Numbered from the stretch's first letter, positions 12,398 to 25,500 are shown. The stretch is 64,000 nucleotides of DNA from Prostheceraeus crozeri (GCA_907163375.1 CAJQUW010007294.1:248001-312000), one strand, 5' to 3'. Numbers and translations are program-made. Notes: generated by a model not told the origin, from the letters alone.

Positions 12398-12800
12398 AAT
12401 ACATGTACATATATACATAATATATAATTTATATTATATAATATGTATTATATAAGTATAATAATAATTAAATTAATATATGATAATTGATATTAATAAT
12501 ATTAATATGTATTATTAGTATGCAGATCCTGAAACAACTCGTATCGTGAGATTGCTTACTCGGGGATGTAAGAGTTTAACTTGTGAATTTGACGTCACCG
12601 TAATGCCACCGTGATTGGCAAGAAGTTGCTGATCAGTAGCATGGGAATTGCGCGGTCTTGGTCCCTCTGTCACTGTGAAGGCTTCAGCACGGAACGGAGT
12701 CCATGCCAGATCTCAACCAAAAGTATTGCATCTAAGGAATAGCCACGTTGAGGCTTTAGGAAATCGTCTACTTTCCTGTAGAGAGAGCGCACATTAAGGA
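11100..12800 (-). pseudogene. L2/CR1-like LINE remnant (endonuclease to start of reverse transcriptase)
   Basis: Read from right to left, the decayed copy starts at about 12800 with an apurinic-endonuclease N-terminus (LNVRSLYRKVDDFLK, then ILLVE) and continues with an NHGGITV segment near 12600. It then passes the linker signature TITAIFDDLIPRR (about 12060-12110) and reaches the reverse transcriptase motif LLDFSSAFDTVDHKILL (about 11250-11320). The pieces sit in different frames with stops between them. A (TA)n tract at 12326-12530 splits the copy. It lies inside the first long intron of the Ig gene, opposite in strand to it. Confidence 0.8.
12326..12530. repeat. (TA)n microsatellite
   Basis: This is an almost pure run of alternating T and A at about 12333-12395, followed by degraded AT-only sequence. 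It sits within the minus-strand LINE remnant, so it arose or expanded after that insertion. Confidence 0.95.
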
Positions 12801-13134
12801 TTCCAAATGATCCGGTGAGTAATGATGTGCTTTCTGCTGATTCGAAGTGGAGGATGTATCCATGAGGCAGGGCTGGGCAAGGAATGTGTGTCGTTTATGC
12901 GCGTCTGTAGTCGCTACATGGCACATCCGATCCGGATGAAGAATGCTTACATCGTTATTGGTATGCTTCTGTCATGTTCGCACTCGCCCATCTCTGGGTT
13001 ATTCTTAAAAGCAAAGGTTAAAAGGTAACTGACTGAGAAAGTGATCACACTAGTATACCAGAACATCTGTGAGTGAAACTGAATTTCCTTCGAGTAAATT
13101 TGTCGTTGAATGAACACATTTTCATCATCAACAG

Positions 13135-13324
13135 GTCGCCGACAAAGGAAAGAAAGGTGTCAAGACAAAACGTCTGACGGTCAGATGGAGTCCTTCTGTT
13201 CGCAAATTAACGATCAAAGATAGACAGCATAACTATCCTGTAACTGCTTCTAAGGACGCTTATATCAACTGTGAGGTGCATGCAGGAGATTCTTCTCATT
13301 CTAGAAGGATAAAGGCGACGATTG
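13135..13324 (+). CDS. Ig-superfamily gene, exon 2 (end of Ig domain 1, first half of domain 2)
   Basis: The acceptor (catcatcaacag, AG at 13133-13134) opens in phase 0, exactly as the exon ending at 7069 requires. The donor gtgagtg follows at 13325, leaving phase 1. The first residues complete domain 1 (KRLTVRWSPSV). The rest begins a second Ig-like domain, with its B-strand cysteine in DAYINCEVHAG. The intron upstream is 6.1 kb and the one downstream only 57 bp. Confidence 0.8.
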
Positions 13325-13381
13325 GTGAGTGAATGTTCTTCCTTCTGTGAAACTGTCTGCTGAAGTAATTCTCATTTTCAG

Positions 13382-13552
13382 GAGGAAGAGATCTTGGCAA
13401 GCCGCATTATGACACTCCGAAGGCTGACAGTGAAGGATATGAAGTGAGGGAATTGACTTGGTCGACAAAACCTCTTCGTTCCGACAATGGAAAGTCCTTG
13501 GTCTGCGGATTTGTGGATGGTCCAACGAAGACAATGAAGTTGGACGTTCAAT
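13382..13552 (+). CDS. Ig-superfamily gene, exon 3 (second half of Ig domain 2)
   Basis: This exon follows a 57-bp intron (acceptor ttctcattttcag) and keeps phase 1. It carries the partner cysteine of domain 2 in KSLVCGFVDG and ends on a G strand (TMKLDVQ). The donor gtgagta at 13553 leaves one base. That base combines with the exon at 34164 to make a tyrosine, giving VQYPPHNL at the join. A YPP linker between domains is typical of tandem Ig proteins, which is good support that the two exons are spliced together across 20.6 kb. Confidence 0.8.
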
Positions 13553-15313
13553 GTGAGTAGAATTCACACTGACAATTAATCTTCTAATGATTGAAGTTAT
13601 GGTCTGATTTCACCGGAGCATCTTTAGAACAATGACATTTTATGTTGAATTGGAAAACATGATCTGATTTACGAATGTTAAGTTTTCCTCCCATTTTTCC
13701 ATAGTTTGGTCTGCATTAGGGTATCAAGGTAGGCTGAAGTACTTGCATATTGCCTCTAATCTCAGACTTGTTTCATGTTTTTTTCATTGCACTTGCAGTT
13801 TCGTGTCTATTTGAAGCTTGAATATTGTTTAATTCCCTTAAGCCCTTGAATTACTGCATGTATGTTCGCTGAAGATTCCCCTATCTGGTTGTTGGAAAAG
13901 TGCACCTATACAGGCCTGGTTTGTGGTAACGTGAATGTCAAATTGTATGAGGACAAAGCGCTGACTTTTACCGACCTATCAATAATGAATACGATCAATC
14001 AATTAACATTCTGTCAACTTCAAAGCATTGAATAGAATAATAAGATGCTTGTCAGCAGGCTTAGTTCATCACTCAACATCAACACAACTCCCTATTTGAA
14101 CTTCAGCCATACCCGAAGTAAATTTGAGATGCTTGAACGCAATCCAATAACAATATGTTGATAGTATAATAGTTGAATATTGAGATCTGTTCAACTGAAG
14201 GTGCAACTCAATATTCAGTGATTCTATTTACATTTTCTTTTCAAAAGCATCATTTACTTATAGCTGCTGACATTCAAAATCAAATGAAATGCCAGTAATG
14301 TGTTAAAAAATAGTATTTAATGAATACCCAAGAAAATTAACGTCGCATATTAACGCAGCTCTTTCATTTTTTGATTTTCATTTTCTATTGATTTGGTAAA
14401 GAAAAACTTTGATATCATTTTTTGTTGTTGTTGTTGATAAGTTAAAATTGTTGTGCGTAGAAAGACTGAAAAATAACATTATTTCAATAATTTCATCTTT
14501 TATATTTGTATTCATAAAAAACGCTACAAAATAGCCGCAATTTTTAACAACAAACTGAAATATTTGATGCCACAAATCAATATCGCCCTCTCATCGTCGC
14601 TATCCTTTCCTATTTTGCAAATTGTCATTCTATTCAATTAATGTTGAATTGGCCGCGGAAGTGATATCATTAATTTTACTTTTTCCATTTTTCGGAAAAC
14701 TGTAGGATCATCACTATATTTTTCAACATTGTGCATTTTCATTGTTGTGCAAAATGATAGCAGTTGATTTAACTGCTGACGATTTATAGCTATTTCAAAT
14801 TTATCAAATAAGTGGTCAGTTTACCAGTCACTTTATTTCTTCCATAGGGGGTATTTTTCCTTTTCTTCGCCTGACACAAATAAAAGGATCTCAATTCCAA
14901 AATTCTAGAATTCCAAGATGTTTACTTTTGTTCATACGTGTTGCATCTGAGGTGAAAACAGCATCGACATTGATCAGAATTTCTAAATCCATACAAAATG
15001 CACTTCTCCCAAGGAAAGTTAGTGACCTTTAGAAATAAGAAAACCTCTTACTTGCCTCACTTGTATGATTCTAAGCATTGAGAATGCCTCTAATAGGGGC
15101 TTGCTAAAATAATAATAGCAATAAGTCTTTTGCGAAATGATGCCTATCGCTTCCAAATGCTACTAAGGAAGAGAGAAAAGGAAAATTCAGTTTGAAAAGT
15201 CAGTATGAATCATTTGATTGATGACAAAAAGACCTCCAACTGAGAATCGCAGGAGATCCAGACCAGTATACAAAGCGTGGTTTCACATTACAGACAAATT
15301 CTATATAAAAGCA
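13553..15313. other. Start of the 20.6-kb intron, unassigned
   Basis: AT-rich sequence. No frame with recognisable content was seen before the 3' end of the minus-strand LINE near 15300. Confidence 0.5.
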
Positions 15314-17856
15314 CTACAGAGTTTGATTATATAACAAGGAAGAGGAAAAAATGAATCCGTCTATTCTTCTTTTGGTTCTGACAGATGGAAGAATCAGGCG
15401 ATTGCTACGAACAGACTTTACAGGTAGCAGCTTGTGCAAAACATGATCAGTAGATGCCAAAGCTTGTTTAAACAACTTCAGTGACAATGATTGTCGACGA
15501 TTCATGATATTCAACATGTTGCAATTTTCACAATCTCGAACAGCCTCACCATGTATGATACGAAAAGATCTTTTACACAGTGACATAACTGTAGAATTTA
15601 GGACAACACCTGGATTCAAAAATACGGGGGAAGCATATTCCATTAAAGATCGAATAACAGAATTAAAAACTAACATCAATTCATCGTGTGATAAAAAGCC
15701 TTTCAGAATACGTAGCACGTACAATCTTCTAGATACCTTTTGTACAATATATTCAAAATGGTTAGTCCATGTAACTTTCTCGTTGAAGTGCAACCCAAGA
15801 ACTTTGAGTACAGATACATTTTCGAAATTTGGAACAATCGGAAAGGAAACTTTACCGTACTGTGCGCATAAAACTTTGGTATTGCTTCTATTTACAGACA
15901 TGCCATTCAAACTATACCAGTTTTCAAAATGATGAACTTCATCACGAACAAGCGCTAGGTCATCATGATTACTTATATATACAGGTAGCAATAGGACGAT
16001 GTCATCTGCGTATTTAATTACACGCGCATGAAGACAATTAACAGGTATATATGTGGACATGTAAAGCGCAAACAAAATTGAACCAATCACAGACCCTTGA
16101 GCAACGCCACTAGTTACACGACTATGAGTACTTCTAACACTGCCAAGTTTAAGTCTTTGTTCACGATCTGTCAAATAATTATTCAGCCAGTTCACAAAAA
16201 CATTTACATTCGGAAAATCACAATCAGAGATAACAGTCAGAAGAAGATGATGAGGAATTCGATCAAATGCATTAGTCATATCAAAAGTAATGACGCGAAC
16301 TGCAGATACATCAGCATTGTCCAAAAACTTTAAAATAATGTCATGCACAGTTATCAAAGCACACACAGTTGAGAGCCTGGCCTATATGCGAATTGGAATT
16401 CATCATAATAACGTAAAAGAGACTTCCGAAACTTATTCAAAACGGCTTTTTCGCAGAGTTTGCTCATTATAGGCAACAGCGATATGGGGCGCAATTCATC
16501 TCTATGAACAGGAGTAGTTTTTGGCAGAGGGCAAATGTCTGCAACTTTCCAAGGTTTAGGGAAAAACCAGTTGAAAACGAAAGATTGATTATATGACTGA
16601 GAGGTTGACATATGACATCAGCAGAAAGTTTTAATACAAATGGAGGCACACCATCACTGCCACAAGCCTTGTTGGTATTCAAGCCACATAACAAATTGTA
16701 TACAAACATATCATTACATATAGAACGTACAGGGGTGGAAACTGGTTGTAGTGGGAAATCAATACGATCAACAAAGACGCTACAAAACAAGGCATTGATA
16801 TTCTCTGCGGCATCAGCAGCATTAGAAAAAGACTAACAATCTTATTGACAGAATTATCATTTGATTTATTACGTAGGTGACAATTGACCAAACACCTTTA
16901 GGGGAATTGCGCATGTTCCTGCTCCAGATCAACTTAGACTTAAACAATTATTTTTTCACTTTCGCTTTATAATGATACAGTGCAAAATTTTTGCTTCGAT
17001 AAGCTGACCATCTTTTATTAATCAAATCGATTAATAATGGGGTCATCCACGGCTTAGTTTTAGGAGTAAACTTTACAAAAGACAGGTGTGACTGACAAAG
17101 CACTGCAAAAGATTTCATAACATTTCTCCATAGAGTCATGTACATCAGTACAACACAACACCGTAGACCAATCAGCTGTGCTCAGTTTGCTGTAAAATTC
17201 GGACACATGAGACTTTCGGAAGTTGTACACCCTGTGGTAATGAGCATTACATCTTACGGGTGACATATTCCTAGAGACAAAAACAATGGAATGCGTATTT
17301 ACAGCACTACCCAAGGATGGAGCTAGGGAAATAGCAAAATCATTCTGACGGTTCTCGTGACAAAAAATCTATCTAAAATGGCATTACCGAAAGTAGGAGA
17401 ATCAACAATATTACATAATTCAAAACTATTATGGAAAAAGGATAAGTCATACAGATTAAAGTCTCCACATACATAAATAGATGATTCAGGATTAATGCAT
17501 AATAAATAGTCAAAGCAAAGTGTGATATAATCTTTGAAGGCATTGATTATATCAATGCACAAGCCAGGTGGAACATAGACACATAGCAGATATGAAAGTC
17601 TTGAATCATAATCAGTAAACTGAATGAAAGTGATTTCGATACCGCTAGGAGCGATGAAATCTGGTGGAATTACTACACAAATGGCACGAGTTGATACTGA
17701 AGAATACACAACAGTTCCTCCACCACGTCTGGTGTCGAGGTCATTGTCCTGTCTGTCGTTTCGGAAGATGTTATAGCATTGAATTTGAATGAATTCGTTG
17801 TCGATAATTGGTGTAAACCATGACTCAGTTATGCAAATGAAAGTAGGTCTAGTCAT
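15314..17856 (-). pseudogene. LINE ORF2 (endonuclease and reverse transcriptase), frameshifted
   Basis: The order from right to left is normal for a non-LTR ORF2. An apurinic-type endonuclease (17856 to 17323) has the motifs ITESWF, CGDFNLYDLSF and AILDRFF. A linker (17314 to 16354) is broken into several frames. The reverse transcriptase (16366 to 15314, 350 residues open) has FDMTNAFDRIPH for the first catalytic aspartate, GVAQGSVIGSILF, and the YADD box in KYADDIVLL. A C-terminal thumb follows (YASPVFLN). At least three frameshifts separate the blocks, so this copy could not make an intact protein. It is in the big intron of the Ig gene, antisense to it. Confidence 0.9.
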
Positions 17857-17978
17857 CGAAACTAGAGCTCGGAGTTCATCAAGTTTATATAGTAATGACT
17901 GTGCATTACAAAGCAGAAGCCAATACAGTTTCTCATTTGGAATAGTCGGTTGTTGAGAACTAGGAGGTAAAACCGTCT

Positions 17979-18755
17979 TTAGAAATTTTTGATGTCTCTA
18001 CGTCGCTGAATTTCATTGCGGAAAATAACTACATCTTCTTCCTCATTCCTTCGCCGTTTCAACTCTTCAAGAAGTGCCTTTCTGCAACTTTGTTGTAGAG
18101 GCGTGTGATCAGGATTTAAATACACGTCCTTGAGATCTACAAACTTTCGCAAGTTCTTGGCCTTCTGTAAGGCGCGTTCTTGAAAATCATCGTTGTTGCA
18201 GATTACTTTTATGAGACGAGGTCGTTCAACACTCAGTTTACCAATACGATGCACTTCAGAAACACCGTCGACTTCGCAACCAATCTTCTGCAAAATCTCC
18301 ACACACTTTAATCGATCAGAATTTGAAGAATCGTGTGCGGATTCAGAAATACCAGAAACAGTGATGTTGCGTTTCCTTCTTGCTTGATCGCTTATTTCTT
18401 TTGAAATCACTGAGATCACGTTGTGCTGAAGTTTGTCCAGCGACTTCAAAGCATAATCAATTTGCTCGGAATTCTCCTGAACCTGAATATTGCTTAGACG
18501 TGCAAGAGTAGTCTCAGTCTGCAACTTATCGTACTTCGTTTGGAGGTCTTTGTTAGCATCATCCAATTCTTCAACTTGACGTTGTAGAGTGCCAACTGTT
18601 GATTTAAGACTTTTGATTTCAGCCTTCACAGTATTAATGATATCGCAACGAGCGGATTCAATCAATGTTTTGATATCTGACAAAGTAACACTGCTGCTCG
18701 CGGACCCAGAACGGGTATTACGCATCTTCGGGGTGGTATCACCAGGCATGTTCAA
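17979..18755 (-). CDS. LINE ORF1 protein (coiled coil plus RNA-binding-like region)
   Basis: This intact 258-residue frame lies just 5' of the ORF2 remnant on the same strand. Residues about 25-120 are a heptad-rich coiled coil (KSLKSTVGTLQRQVEEL and on). The part after residue 130 (RRKRNITVSGISES, then VHRIGKL and RPRLIKVICNN, then YLNPDHTPLQQ) has the look of the RRM/C-terminal domains of LINE ORF1 nucleic-acid chaperones. Its role would be RNA packaging of the element transcript. It is the only undamaged frame of this element. Confidence 0.8.
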   Translation of the reverse strand: MNMPGDTTPKMRNTRSGSASSSVTLSDIKTLIESARCDIINTVKAEIKSLKSTVGTLQRQVEELDDANKDLQTKYDKLQTETTLARLSNIQVQENSEQIDYALKSLDKLQHNVISVISKEISDQARRKRNITVSGISESAHDSSNSDRLKCVEILQKIGCEVDGVSEVHRIGKLSVERPRLIKVICNNDDFQERALQKAKNLRKFVDLKDVYLNPDHTPLQQSCRKALLEELKRRRNEEEDVVIFRNEIQRRRDIKNF

Positions 18756-18942
18756 AATATAAGTATTTCCTCCGCCAGGAGTTGCACCGTCAAAGAACTG
18801 CTGGGCATGATGTAGTCATTTACAGGGGCCAAATACATTCACGAGAATCTCTGAGGAATTTTTGAAGCCGATTTTACCTGTCTTGAACTTTCCATCTATT
18901 CTTCTCATCAACGCTCGCTCAATTTATTATAAACTGGATTAA
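18756..18942. other. Gap between two head-to-head LINEs
   Basis: The 5' side of the minus-strand LINE and the truncated 5' side of the plus-strand LINE face each other across fewer than 200 bp. No promoter motif was recognised. Confidence 0.5.
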
Positions 18943-21560
18943 TTGCGGGTCTTGGTTGATTGTTTTTCTCCTGGAGTCATAGGCATAACCGAGACCTGGC
19001 TGACGAGTGAAATATCGGATGACATTAAATCAATAAACAATTATGAGCTTTTTCGAGCTGATCGGGAAGCGCGTGTTGGAGGCGGCGTATGCGCTTATAT
19101 CCACCATTCTTTCTATCCGAGAAAATTGCAACATCGTTTGATTGACAGCATTGAACTCCTCTTTATCCGTCTTTCTCGAATCGATTTGATTATGTGCTGC
19201 ATGTATATCCCACCTAATCTTAGAAAATCATGTCATAGTGATATTTTTGACGAATTGGTTTTTCTATTCATGATTCTATCCTCGATACATATCCCGAGTC
19301 CAAATTTGCATTATGCGGAGACTTCAATGACTTTGACTCTGATGTTTTCCGTACAATTTTCTTGTGCACCAATTAAGTTACCTTGCCAACTCGCGGGGCA
19401 TCGTTGCTGGACCAAATTTGGGTATCCGAGGAATTATCTGAGATATATGCCATCCCAGCCAAAGTCGGCCCACCACTTTCAAGCTCCGACCATAATTGTG
19501 TTTTATTGTCACCTTCATCGCATTCAATAGCTAATACCAGTGTAACCAAAACTGTATTTGACTTCAGACGTTCCAATGTTGACAATTTTATATCAAATTT
19601 GGTTTCTTCGGATTTCAATGGAGTCTATAACGCGGAAAAATGTTGATGACAAGTGCCACGCACTCTACGAGTTGTTCTACAAGGCCATGAGTGTAATTCC
19701 CCACCATGAGGTTACATTTACGAAACAAGACAAACCTTGGCTTACTCTTGTCTTAGAGAAAATGATAAATGATCGATGGTATGCCTACCGTGTGAGAAAT
19801 TGGACATTGTTCAACCATTTAAAGTCCAAAATTCAGATCGAAATCTTCAAAGTCAAAAAGTCGTGGAGTGAAAGAGTAATCAAGAAGGACAGAAATATTT
19901 GGAACATCGTAAAGGAATTTCAAGGCAAAAATAAGACTAACTCGCATATTCCTGACAAAAATCTTGAATTGGCTCGTTTTATGTCTGAACTCTCGAGTGT
20001 GTTGGCATCATCCTTTAATAGCGCGGAAGATGAAGACTTGGGCGACATTTCGGATGAATCTTGGGACATTCAAATTGACTCTTTTGACGTGTATAACTTG
20101 CTAAAGAAGTTGCAGTTAAAACAATCAACTGGTTATGATGGAATACCTGCTCGATTGTTATGTGATAGTGCAGAGGTCATTTGTGAGCCATTATTTGACA
20201 TTTACATGTCAAGTGCTTCGACTAGAAATGCCTTCATTGTACCTGTGCCAAAAAGTCAAACCCAACTGTTCAGGATTACAGACAATTTTCTCTGTTACCA
20301 ATCATTGCGAAGGTGTTTGAGCGCCTTGTCCTTTCTGTAATGAAAATGTCCTTTTTGCCATGCTTTGGTAGCAATCAGCATGCTTATCGACCACATGGCT
20401 CAACAACAAGTGCTCTTGTTGAAATTCACAATGGCATAACCGTTTTCATGGAAGACACAGATATTCTAAGTGTCAAGGTCACCTGCCTTGATTTTTCAAA
20501 AGCTTTCGATAAGCTCCAATTCAATCGCTTGATCAACACCCTGATTCATTGGAACTTCAATAGAGGCTTTCTCCAGTGGTTGAGCTCTTACCTAAGGAAC
20601 AGATGTCAGCGAGTATACATCTCGAGGAAGATTGGTTTTGTCATTCACATTCCATCTGGTGTTCCTCAAGGCTCAGTCCTCGGGCCATACCTGTTTACAT
20701 TGTTCATTGCAACCCTGAATATTGACTCTCCTAACGCAAAATTAGTTAAATATGCTGATGACCTGACGCTCTTAGAATCCTGCGCGACTGCCAATCCATG
20801 CCCGAACAAATTGGAGATCATTCTTTCGTGGTCACGTCAAAATGAAATGCCACTGAATCGCAAAAAGTGTCAGCAGATTTTGATCCACCGTGTAAAAAAT
20901 TCCTTGGTTACGCCTTATGATGGAATTGGTGTATCTTCCTCAATTACCATTCTCGGCGTAACCATAACAGACGATCTTAGGTGGAATAAACACTTTGATC
21001 GTGTAATTCTCTCTGGATCCAGACGATTGCATTTAATTTGGGCATTAGAACCTTATGTTGAGAAGAGAAAGTTGATTGAAGTATACAAGCGTTCGATTAT
21101 GTCAGTCCTACTTTATGCATCTCCCCTCTTCTGTAAATTGCCAGTTTCAATTACCACGAAACTTGAGAGAGTTCAAAGGAGAGCTCATTGCATTATTTGT
21201 GAACCTTTATGTGGCTGTTCTGTGACCGGCAATTTGACAGATACCCGAAACCAATTAGCTCGGAATTTCTTGTTGAAATGTAATTATCTCCGAACATCCC
21301 CTGCACTCCTATGTTCCGCCAAAATTGCCTCGCTCAGGTCACTATTCTTTGCCCTACTGCTCAACTAGTAGACGCCAAAACTCTTTCTTTCCATGGACTT
21401 GCATGTTGATAAATGTCGAAGGTTCGGAATTTTTCTTGTGAAAATAACTCTGTCGTTCAGATCATTTTGATTTCTATAACTTCCTGTATTTTTGTAATTA
21501 ACTTGTGCATTATGTCGATTTTCATTGCCTTACAATATACGCCTTATTATTATTATTATA
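18943..21560 (+). pseudogene. Second LINE (endonuclease and reverse transcriptase), 5'-truncated and frameshifted
   Basis: The copy starts inside an apurinic-type endonuclease (IGITETWLTSEIS), passes the SSDHNCVLL motif at about 19490, then the linker (19558-20340, with KQSTGYDGIPARLL). It reaches the reverse transcriptase (20313-21368, 351 residues open): LDFSKAFDKLQ, GVPQGSVLGPYLF and the YADD box in KYADDLTLL. The 3' end is an (ATT)n-type tail at about 21545-21560. It is a different family from the neighbouring minus-strand LINE, judging by its sequence, but has the same domain order. Several frameshifts make it inactive. Confidence 0.9.
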
Positions 21561-21567
21561 TCACTAA

Positions 21568-22367
21568 AGGCGCGTGTACACAGGCGACTTTTGCACGCGA
21601 GAAGTTGTGATTCAACCAATAGACGATCTTTATTTTGAAGTTCCAAGAAATGACAGATTTTGCTTTACCCTCAGCCAGCTCTTGCATGCAAGCAGTTGCA
21701 TTCAATGTAATAGGGCTTGAGAGAAGACAACCATGTTTTCGTATGCCCTTGACATACATCCATTTCTTCTGTCACAATGCAATAGCATTCGACACTGCAG
21801 TGTGCGATTGAGTCTCGTGATCAAATCAAGACCACATGAGAGAAGTCATCAATCAAAGCAGCTATAAATGGAGCGAGAGGTTTTCAGCTGTCGAACTGGA
21901 CGCAACTTCAAGCGAGGAAAGAGAAGACACTGACATCCGAAGAGGAGATAGGAAAGAAGGAGTGGAGCCCGGAAGATGCTGAAAAGCTGATTGGTTTGTT
22001 CTTTCAACACATTTGTATACGCACCCAATTACTCTCTTCTTGCAATCCATTTTCGCACCCAACAAGATCTTCTCCTCCTTGCACATCTGCCCTTCTTTGC
22101 AGCAATTGCCACAACGATTGCTGCCGCCACTACTTCGATGTCGCACATCTCATGCAATCAATGTAATAGGATTTGCAAGCAATAATGAACATGCTGTCAC
22201 TGGTTATCTTGGACTAGTTGCGGCCTGCAAATCACGTGATGAACATGTCATGCATATCTCCACCAACTTCTAGTGTCGAACAGCGGAAAGTCGCATTAGT
22301 GTAATAGGGCATGCAACTACTCGCATCAAAAACTCGCGACCGTCTTCTCGCCTGTGTACACGCACCT
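21568..22367. mobile_element. Harbinger-type MITE, 800 bp
   Basis: The ends are inverted repeats (AGGCGCGTGTACACAGGCGA at the left; the right end reads AGGTGCGTGTACACAGGCGA on the other strand). They are flanked by a 3-bp duplication TAA at 21565-21567 and 22368-22370. A 3-bp TWA duplication is typical of PIF/Harbinger elements. It holds no transposase frame, so it is non-autonomous. It is inserted directly in the microsatellite tail of the preceding LINE. Confidence 0.75.
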
Positions 22368-22523
22368 TAAGACAGAAAGCGGCAGACAAAAGCGGAAAGG
22401 TCTCAAACACCGACCGTCACAGCTTATTCGACACACTAGACCAAAAGGATTCGAATGTCTCCAATAATTCCCTGATATTGGCAAAACTTAATCATCAGGA
22501 ATTCAGCAGGTCAGTCTGCTACA

Positions 22524-22586
22524 CTCAGGATTCGAACCAACAAAAGAAAAGGATCAGAGTCGAACGTCGTAACCAGTGCACCAGCA
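22524..22586 (-). repeat. tRNA-like SINE head
   Basis: On the minus strand there is an exact A-box match (TGGTGCACTGG, plus-strand 22573-22583) and an exact B-box match (GGTTCGAATCC, 22528-22538) at tRNA-like spacing. The intervening arms do not pair well by eye, so a SINE or tRNA relic is preferred over a functional tRNA. Confidence 0.5.
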
Positions 22587-22589
22587 GAC

Positions 22590-25500
22590 AACAGGTTCCG
22601 CAGGTATTGTTACTCGCACTTATTCAGAGATTCACCGAAATGTATTGATGACGTCAGATTCGGCGCAGGAACTTTTTCAGTCAAGAGATTGATTGTAAGA
22701 GACCGATGAACAATAGTCATACGGCAATGCGAAAAGAATTTAAGACGATGATCGTGGGCAATCCAACATGAATAGACAAGCACACATGAGCACGATTATA
22801 GAGAACACGACAATGAGTGCGCAGAACAAAATTCGAGGAAAAACGGTGGCTGGAAACCGAAGATAATAAGTCCTTTCAATTAAACCACGAGAGTTGACAC
22901 GCTACCGACCAGCACGCAGCTAGATGCACATGTATATCTTCTTTCCCCTTCTCGATCCACGTGAATTTTGGAAAGTTGGCTTTGGGAACCACTCCAAATT
23001 TTTAATAGCTCTTAAGCTTCGCTATTATTCCAATCAGTAGATGCAATTCAGGAGGTGTCAACTTCTCCACTACACAGGAAATCGAAAGATGAGAGATGCA
23101 GGGAGTTTCTAAACTGTTTGGCTTGGTTAGAACATTGTCCAGAATGAAAGAAATTCCAGAAATTCTTCTTAATGAGCCAAATGTTCGAGAATTACCCTTT
23201 TCATCTTTTTTTTGCTTCTCAGTATCACATCAGGCGCACGGATGGTTGAACCCACACCCCATCAAACCTAGTATGATATTAGTAAGCTTAGAATCACGCG
23301 CTATTATCACAGGAAATAATATTGACTCCAGCTCTATGTTGATATCAAGGACTGCACAAATTGTCAGAAGGTTCTGGGAATTTTCCTGCAAATCGTGTGG
23401 GATGACCAAAAGAAGATTTTCTTGACATCACTGTCTTTAAACACCTTTCGCTTTAGGCAGAGTTCTGTTCAAGTGCATTTCCTTTGGTAGGCCCGCCAGT
23501 CTGCATAGTCAAGCATAGCTTGAGAAAATTTCGTCCAACATCAATTCCAATTTTGGGAAGTATTTCGCCATTTCTAATACTCCTACCTCGGTGATGAATT
23601 ACTTGACTAGTTAAGTCCTATAACTTCACACAACGAACCAAAAGTCTGATTTGCAGTGCTTCCTCATTGCTTTGCTGAAATCAATATTCTAAATTTTAAA
23701 ATCATCATCAAGTTGATGAGACTTTTCATATAAAAACTGTCGACTACCCATTTCAAAGGCATGTCTCCTCCCGGCAGCAGATCGGATTTGACCTGATGAA
23801 GTTCTGATGTGGTTGTCACTGAGACTGAAGTTATTTTGAATATCATTCAGATCTGAAGCGCAAATAATTTGTAATTTGGTCTCTTTGTTTTCATTTTTTC
23901 TGGAGAAGTGAGTCACTAATAGAGGTCTTCCTGTTGGTTAAGATAGTAATCGTAAACCAGAAGTTTGAATTTTGGTGCATCTGAATAATTGCTCTTCTAA
24001 ATTTTGTGGACAAACTTCTTCAAATTTTCCTTTTACTTGATTCTGTACATAAGTGAGAGACTCCTGTTGAAATAAAGCTCAAACAATGACTGCAAACCTT
24101 GATTGGACACCGTTTTTCTGGCTGCTCTACTGATTGAGAGATGATTGAATGAGGACCTTCCTATATCGCAAGCCGGGCAAGTGCACGATTCTTGGCTTCG
24201 AGTAATCGATCTCAAATGCTTGAGATTTGCATAGTCAAATAGCTGTATTCTTCATTTAAAGCAACCTTTTCTATACTCGTGCAAAACAGGTTAGGCAGAC
24301 AACGGTTGGAAACCTTTGATCAGTCACATCATATCCTTCAAGAACATTCTTCTATGTTGTGTCATGTATCACACTCGATATTTTGCGCACACATAGTCGA
24401 CGTCGGATTGGTTGGAATCTGAATTACGTGAATTCGAATCCTCTCGATGGATGAACAATTTTTGATGATACATTTGTTTATGAACTGCGAATATCTTTTT
24501 ACTTTAGTAAATTATAAATTGCTTGAGGTGCGCTTATGTATCTTAATTAACCAACTAATTCTTATGTGTCTGCTTTTAGAGCCATCACATTTCAGACTGC
24601 CCAATCTGCATTGATATGTCGCAACAAAAACCGAATTTCCTACAATAAATATATACAGTATGTTCCCTGGATAACCCTACGGATATAAAGGATGTTACAC
24701 ATAAGATTATACTCATCAATAGCTTTGAAGCTGTAAATTCTCAATAATTAATCAAAAAAGTGACTCCGTCCAAGTGGGAATATGCTAAGGATAGGAAAAT
24801 TAATACTAATACTAATAAACGTGCTTTGATTAACGAATGTGAATTTGAAAAAGCAAACGTTTAATCAATTTTGACTTGTAGGTAATAAATCTTCAAAATA
24901 TCAGAATGAAAAGCATGGAAATTTACAACAAAATGAACATTTTCTAGATGCATACATCCACTTCTTCGCTGCGCATTGAAAATGTTGTTTCACATCTATA
25001 AGATAACACCTGTTTTTACATACTTCAATACATGCTTAATAACACGTAGTAATGAAAAAGCGATTAAGAACTGCACACGCTTGACCATGGCATGCTTGAT
25101 AGATCATCAGTAGCATTCGCTTCAAACATAACTCTGAGTTATCCCACACGCCATATTCTATTCACAATCATAAATCATAAGGACTCGTCGGAGTAAACCC
25201 CATTTTTCGTGAAAAATAGAATTTTTCAAATCACTACAGTAAATCAGGACGTCGGTCAATTTTGTAAAAGTTCACATCAACATGATACAAATTAACTGAA
25301 TTATATGAAAATATCAATCAAAAGTTTGTACAATTTTTCTGAATAACTTGGTAGTTTTTGTTAGGTACTACTTATCACCAAAAAGTAGAATTTTTTGCAT
25401 ATGTCATTGCTTAATTCATGAAGACGTCGACAGAAATTCTTAAATTTGGTATTACCATGGAGCTCTTATCTCTGGCTTTATATAGACTGCATATATATGG

